The position numbers and the translations under genes were made by a program. From the NCBI RefSeq assembly GCF_050624435.1, contig NC_134531.1, positions 258,926,812 through 258,990,811 of the forward strand: a stretch of DNA of 64,000 nt. The letters run 5' to 3'. This document shows, in pieces, positions 58,954-64,000 of the stretch. Positions within the stretch are counted from its first letter, which is position 1, and the number at the start of each line of letters is the position of its first letter. Under the pieces are notes generated by a model. That model worked only from the letters and a program-made list of their open reading frames with translations, made no database searches and had not been told where the DNA came from. The stretch comes from Tenrec ecaudatus (Eukaryota > Chordata > Mammalia > Afrosoricida > Tenrecidae).

Positions 58954-59538
58954 TAATATTCCCTTACAGAGAGTTGCAGGAGAAGATGGGCCAGTCAGGG
59001 TATAGTATAGAAACGATGAAACATACAACTTTCTTCTCGCTCTTTAATGCTCACCCCCTTACCCGACTATCTTACTCTAATTCTACCATAAAAATCTGGC
59101 TAGAAAGGAGCATATACATGGGCACAGATACAGGGAATACAGGACAGATAAACTCCTCAGCACCAATATTGAGAATAGCCATACCAGGAGGGGAAGAGGA
59201 AGATAGGGGGTGGAAGGGGGAACCAATCACAATGACCTACCTATAACCCCTTCCCAGGGGGATGGACAAAAGATAAGGAGGTAAAGGGAGACATCAGACA
59301 GTGTAAGACATGAAAAAATAATAAAAATTTATAAATTATCAAGGGTTCATGGGGGAAGGAGATAGGGAGGTAGAGGGAGGAGAAAATGAGAAGCTGATAC
59401 CAAGAGCTCAAGTAGTAAGAAAATGTTTTGAGAATGATGATGACAACACATGTACAAATGTGCTTGACACAATGGATGTAGGTATGGATTGTGATAAGAG
59501 TTGTACAAGCCCCCAATAAAATGATTTATAAAAAATAT
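58954..59538 (+). mobile_element. L1 3' UTR, 5'-truncated
   Basis: 585-base L1 end with 'gcccccaataaaatgattt' and an A-rich tail, flanked by an exact 11-bp duplication, 'atatttctatt' (58943-58953 and 59539-59549). Confidence 0.9.
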
Positions 59539-59549
59539 ATATTTCTATT

Positions 59550-59720
59550 GCTGAAGACATTTAAGGAAAGTTGTTCCTTAGAAGCAAGGATGACAAGACT
59601 TCATCTTATGTAGTTTGGACATATAGTCAGGAGAGATCAGTCCCTAGAGAAGGACATCAAGCTTGATAAAGTAAAAAAGAGGAAGGAGCAATATTGGAAA
59701 AGATGGACTTGGTGATAGAA
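59550..59720 (+). mobile_element. RTE 3' region fragment
   Basis: 'gttccttagaagcaaggatg', 'agtttggacatatagtcagg', 'ggacatcaagcttgataaag', stopping at 'gatggacttgg'. Confidence 0.75.
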
Positions 59721-59724
59721 AGGA

Positions 59725-60095
59725 TGATGAAGGACCCGTCATAGAATTTTTCCAGACCAATGACTTCTTCAGTGCAAATACTTTTTGTTTCCACAACATA
59801 AAGGGCAACTACACATGGACTCCAACAAATGGAAGGCAAAGGAATCAAATTGGCTAGCTCTATGGGAAGTTAGAATGAAGTTTAATATCAGCAGCCAAAT
59901 AAGGCCAGGGTTTGTCTGTGGAGAATACCATCAATTACTCAGGTAATTTTAAGTTGAAGTTTTAGAAAATTAAAACAAGGCCATGATAGCCAAAATAAAA
60001 ACTAGATGTTATTCAACCTGAAGTATGTGAACATCTCGAGAACAGATTTGACTAATTGAACACTAATGACAGAAGATCTAATGAACTATGGGGTG
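59725..60095. other. Unassigned non-coding DNA
   Basis: No repeat family recognised. Confidence 0.4.
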
Positions 60096-60099
60096 ACAT

Positions 60100-61235
60100 C
60101 TATTTTTACGTAAAGAAAGTCAAAAGTCATTAAAAAGGCAGGATGAAGGTAAAAGGCAACACAGGAAAGCTCTAGGAAGCAAAGCTATGGATCAAAATAG
60201 AAATAGGTGTGTACATATATAAATATCTCAATTCATAAAAGTAGAGATATTAGCCTATGTACATATATTTATATGGCAATACATCGAGGAAGTGGATGAA
60301 CTTTGCACAAACCATTTTCTAACAACTTGTCATTCTTGATATTTACTCTACCGGCACAGTTGCTGACCACAAAATGGGTGCTGTAGCAAATGTGGTGAAG
60401 GAAGCTTCTGGTGCCCAGTTATCAAAAGATATACCATCTGGAATCTTAAGATTTGAAGCTAAACAAGCAACCATCTAGCAGAGAAGCAACAAGCCCACAT
60501 GACAGAAGCACACCAGCTTGTGTGATCATGAGGTGTTGATGGGATCGAGTAACAGGCATCAGAAGACTCAAAACAAACAAACAAAAGCCATATTGTTGAG
60601 AATGAGGGGGATCACAGCAGAGAACCAAAACCCACATGCAGACAATGTGTCATCCCTCACAGAAGGTTCACAGGGAAGGGATGAGTCAACAAGGCACAGA
60701 ATAGCACCAATGAAGCACAATGTTCCTCTGATTCCTTGAGGCTTCCTCACCCTCCACCATTATGACCCCAGTCCTGCCTTTTACTGCGGACTGGACTGGA
60801 GCAGGTACACAGGTACAGATAAGAGCTCATGAAGCACGGAATTCAGGAACAGGAATGGGAGTAGCGATATCAGGTGAGTAGGGGGAAGGTGGAGAGAGGA
60901 GAGGACGAAGGGGGAACCAATCACAATGACTGACACACAACCACCTCCTTCTTCCCCCAGGGGGATGAGGAACAGAAACCCTGGTCGAAGGGAGATAGCA
61001 GTAGGCATATGATATGAAGATAATATTAATTTATCATTTATCAAGGGGTCACAAGAGTGAGACATGGGAGGGAGGGAAAGAAGAGCTGATTGCAAGGGCT
61101 CAAGTAAAAAGTAAATGCTTAGAAAATTATGGTAACATATGTACAAATATACTTGATACAAATTGATGTATGGATTGTTATAAGAGCTGTAAGAGCACCC
61201 AATAAAATTATATTTTAAATAAAAAAGGAGACAGA
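60100..61235 (+). mobile_element. L1 3' UTR, about 1.1 kb
   Basis: From the 'ggtaaaaggcaacacagg' region through the conserved segment at 60385-60540 ('tggtgaaggaagcttctgg', 'caaccatctagcagagaag') to 'agagcacccaataaaattat' and an A-rich tail. Confidence 0.8.
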
Positions 61236-61239
61236 AAAA

Positions 61240-63015
61240 AATGAATGTCAGAAGTGAATGTCAGAAGATCCTCAGAAACTTGCTATAGACCACAGTGAAC
61301 CTAAAGCAAATGGAAAGATTGATCAAGAGAATTGAACAGAGAATTTCAAAAGGCAGCTTGAGATACAAAATCATTATAATGAAATAAGCAATGATTTGAA
61401 GTTAGAAAAACATCAAGGAAGAACACACTCAACATATATAAAGCTCAAAAAACCGAAGAAAAATTCAAGTCTTGAATAGTAATATTGAACAATTCTATGG
61501 GCAGAATATTGCACATTGCATGTAGCATCAGAAGGCAATGCAAGTAGAACACAGAGTCACTGAACCAAACATAACTGATTGTCAACCATTTCAAGAGAAA
61601 TATATGAACAAGAACCAATGGTATCGAAGGAAGAAGTTTAAGTTGCACTCAACCTGTAGCTCAGCACAAGGCTCCGGGAATTGATAGAATAAGAATTGAA
61701 ACTTTCCAACTAGCTGATGAAGCACTGTACTCACTTGTCTATTCTAGGTAATTTGGAAGACAGCTACTTGGCCAACTGAATGGAGGAGATATATATTGGA
61801 CCCACTCCAAATAAAGGTGACTCAACAAAATGCTAAAATTATCAAAATATGATTATTCACATACAAATCAAGGTTTATTGAAGATCATCCAATAATGTTT
61901 GCAGCAATCCATTGACAGGGAACTACCAGAATTTGAAGCTGGATCCAGAAGAGGACATGACATGAGGGATATTATTATTACTAATAGTCAATGGACTTCA
62001 GCTAAAAGCCGAGAATACTAGCAAGATGTTTATGTGTGTTTTATTGGCTACTCAAAGTCATTCAATGGTTTGGATTACAACACATTGCGGATAGCATTGA
62101 GAATGGAAATTCTGGGGCACTTCATTGTGCTCATACTGAACCTGTACATGGACCAAGAGGCAGCTGTTTTACAGAACCAGAGTACCCCTTGGTTTACAAT
62201 CATGAAAAAGTTTGCATCACGGTTGTATCCTTTCACCATACTTATCCAATCTGTAGACTGAGCAAGTAATATGAGAACTGAATTTTGGGAAGAAAAACAC
62301 ATCAGAATTGGAGAAAGTCTTATTACTAACATGGTTATCGATATGAAAATGATACAATTTACTTTGTGAAGGTGAAGGGGACTTGATGCACTTGTTAACA
62401 TTGGACCGCAGATAATATCTTGTAAAGATATTATAAGAAAAGACAGAAAAGGTCAAGGATTTCATTTTGTTTGAATCCTCAATAAAACAAAAATCTAACT
62501 ATTTCTTGCACTGGGCAAATCTGCTGCACAAGACCTCTTTAAATTTTGAAGAGGAGGGATGTTACTTTGAGGACTAAGGGTCACCTGACCCAAGCCATGG
62601 TATTTTCAATTTCCACATACACATGTGAAATTTGGACACTGGGTAATGAAGCATAAAGAATGGGTAAATTGTAATTTTGGTGTTGAGGAAGAACTTTGAA
62701 AATATCATGGACTTCCAGAAGATGAACCAAATGTGTATTGGAAGAACTCCAGTCAGAATAGTCAGAATGCTCCTGGAAAGGATAGCAATACTTCCTCTCA
62801 TGTACTTTGGACATATCATCAGGAGAAAACTGTCCCGAGGAAGAGATATACTCTTGGTAGACTGGAAAGACCATCAAGGATATCAGTAGCTGACAGTGAC
62901 TGCAGCAATGGGCTCAAACATAACTGTAGGGTGGTGCATGAATGGGCAATATTTCTTTCTGTTGTGCGTAGGGTCATCGTGACCCAGAACCGACTTCATA
63001 GCACCTACCAACAAC
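61240..63015 (+). mobile_element. RTE/BovB-like LINE, long copy
   Basis: 1.78 kb in plus orientation with linker, reverse transcriptase and 3' region in broken frames. Recognisable points are a FIGYSKSFNGLD-like RT segment at 62034-62085, 'catgtactttggacatatca' at 62799 and the terminal 'catagcacctaccaacaac' near 63000. The endonuclease half is absent. Confidence 0.85.
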
Positions 63016-63019
63016 ATCA

Positions 63020-63307
63020 ACAACAATGTAACATCTCATCTCTGACTTCCTCTCTGTGTTTCCTGTATCCATTTTCTTTTCTTTTCTAACCCTTCTGAAC
63101 TTTGTCGTTTGGTAAATGCTCACATTTTCATCTCAAATTGCTCATTGCTCTAAGGTGTGCATATCTCTCTAAGATTATTGTTCCCTTATAGACCTATCTA
63201 TTGTTTGGCTGAAATGAGCCATGTTTATATCTTCTGATGAATTAGCTCAGTGGTGGGAACATTGCTAGGAGTAGAGCACTAAACTGACCTGTGATGAGCA
63301 CTTAGAA
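63020..63307. other. Unassigned T-rich DNA
   Basis: Nothing recognised. Confidence 0.4.
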
Positions 63308-63320
63308 ACCAACGTTTTTA

Positions 63321-63386
63321 TTATTTTATTTATTTATTTATTTTAACATTTTATTAGGGACTCATACAACTCTTATCACAATCCAT
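63321..63386 (-). mobile_element. Very short L1 3' end insertion
   Basis: Only 66 bases: a T-rich tail plus 'cattttattagggactcata' to 'cacaatccatac'. Flanked by 'accaacgttttta' (63308-63320) and 'accaatgttttta' (63387-63399), 12 of 13 identical. Confidence 0.9.
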
Positions 63387-63399
63387 ACCAATGTTTTTA

Positions 63400-63668
63400 G
63401 TGTGAAATCCACTAAAATTTTGTGCTTTCTGTTTCCACTACAGAACACACCTGCTTCTTATTAAGACTTGGATATGTATCAACATTTTTTTCATGAATTA
63501 ATTTTTGACTCATTGAATATGATCTGTGTATACACTTCATCATATTAAAATTATTACATTGATTTTCTTCCCTGAACTTGAAAGTATTCCACAGAAACCT
63601 TTAGAAGTTCAAACCAAATTATTAAGAACTGTCCATATTAATTATTTCACAGTTAAAATAGTGTAAAC
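63400..63668. other. Unassigned AT-rich DNA
   Basis: Nothing recognised. Confidence 0.4.
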
Positions 63669-63862
63669 CAGTGGTTCTCAACCTGTGGGTCACGACCCCT
63701 ATAGGGGTCAAATGACCCTTTCACCAGGGTCACCCGATTCATAACAGTAGCAAAATTACAGTTATGAAGTAGCAACAAAAATAACTTTATAGTTGGGGGG
63801 GTCACCACAACATGAGGAACCGTATTAAAGGGTTGCGGCATGGGGAAGGTTGAGAACCACTG
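63669..63862. mobile_element. hAT miniature element, SPIN-type
   Basis: 194-base non-autonomous hAT with perfect 15-16 base terminal inverted repeats ('cagtggttctcaacct' and its complement 'aggttgagaaccactg'). The interior ('cacgacccctataggggtca', 'cataacagtagcaaaattac', 'agttatgaagtagcaac') matches SPIN. The flanking 8-mers ('gtgtaaac' and 'aaacctat') do not match. Overlapping open frames are artefacts. Confidence 0.92.
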
Positions 63863-64000
63863 AAACCTATCAACACTGTAAGGAGTAAGGGATAATTTTT
63901 TTCCTATGGGAAAAAGTGGGCAATTCTGCAGAGAGAGGGGGAGGAAAGGGTGTAGCAGAACAATTAAAACTGCCCCAGTAGCGGTAGCAACGAATCTCAA
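63863..64000. other. Unassigned DNA to window end
   Basis: Nothing recognised in the last 138 bases. Confidence 0.4.

Overview
The window is mammalian intergenic DNA made almost entirely of transposable-element debris. I find no intact host gene, exon series, tRNA, rRNA or CRISPR array, and nearly every open reading frame is either inside a dead repeat or a chance frame in AT-rich DNA.

Organism: the repeat set points to an afrotherian, most likely a tenrec such as Echinops telfairi. (1) AfroSINE-type tRNA-derived SINEs occur at least 13 times. (2) RTE/BovB-like LINEs occur about 10 times. (3) L1 elements with an unfamiliar, very long 3' UTR are the dominant repeat. (4) There is one SPIN-type and one OposCharlie1 (OC1)-type hAT miniature element; SPIN is known for patchy distribution by horizontal transfer, with tenrec the afrotherian host I recall. 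The species call is inference from remembered repeat families and was not checked by a search.

Layout: 1-8.4 kb holds L1 3' tails, an RTE 3' end with a TATC array, two SINEs and a twin-primed L1 scrap. 8.8-11.8 kb holds a SINE and the 3' end of an ERV-L provirus (RNase H, integrase and dUTPase remnants, no env, then a 3' LTR). 12.7-14.6 kb has the OC1 element, a long AT array and a solo ERV-L-type LTR with a 5-bp duplication. 14.7-21.0 kb is a recent minus-strand L1 with both ends and a 15-bp target-site duplication but most of ORF1 and ORF2 missing; it splits a SINE. 21.8-24.5 kb is RTE. 26.6-30.6 kb is a stack of L1 3' UTRs in both orientations. 31-43 kb is RTE copies in both orientations, with SINEs and L1 ends nested inside them. 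45-49 kb is older L1 material, a solo LTR with a 5-bp duplication and a mariner fragment. 52-58 kb has ERV-L-type LTRs (one nested in another) and L1 3' UTRs. 59-63 kb is L1 and RTE again, and the SPIN element lies at 63.7 kb.

The most interesting signal is in the L1 lineage. ORF2 ends about 2.5 kb before the poly(A) end, the 5' UTR carries a 69-bp tandem array, and one 3' UTR segment of about 120-170 bp recurs in L1 copies of very different age, sometimes tandemly duplicated. Nothing in the window acts as a pathway or operon; relationships among features are insertion order, nesting and target-site duplications.
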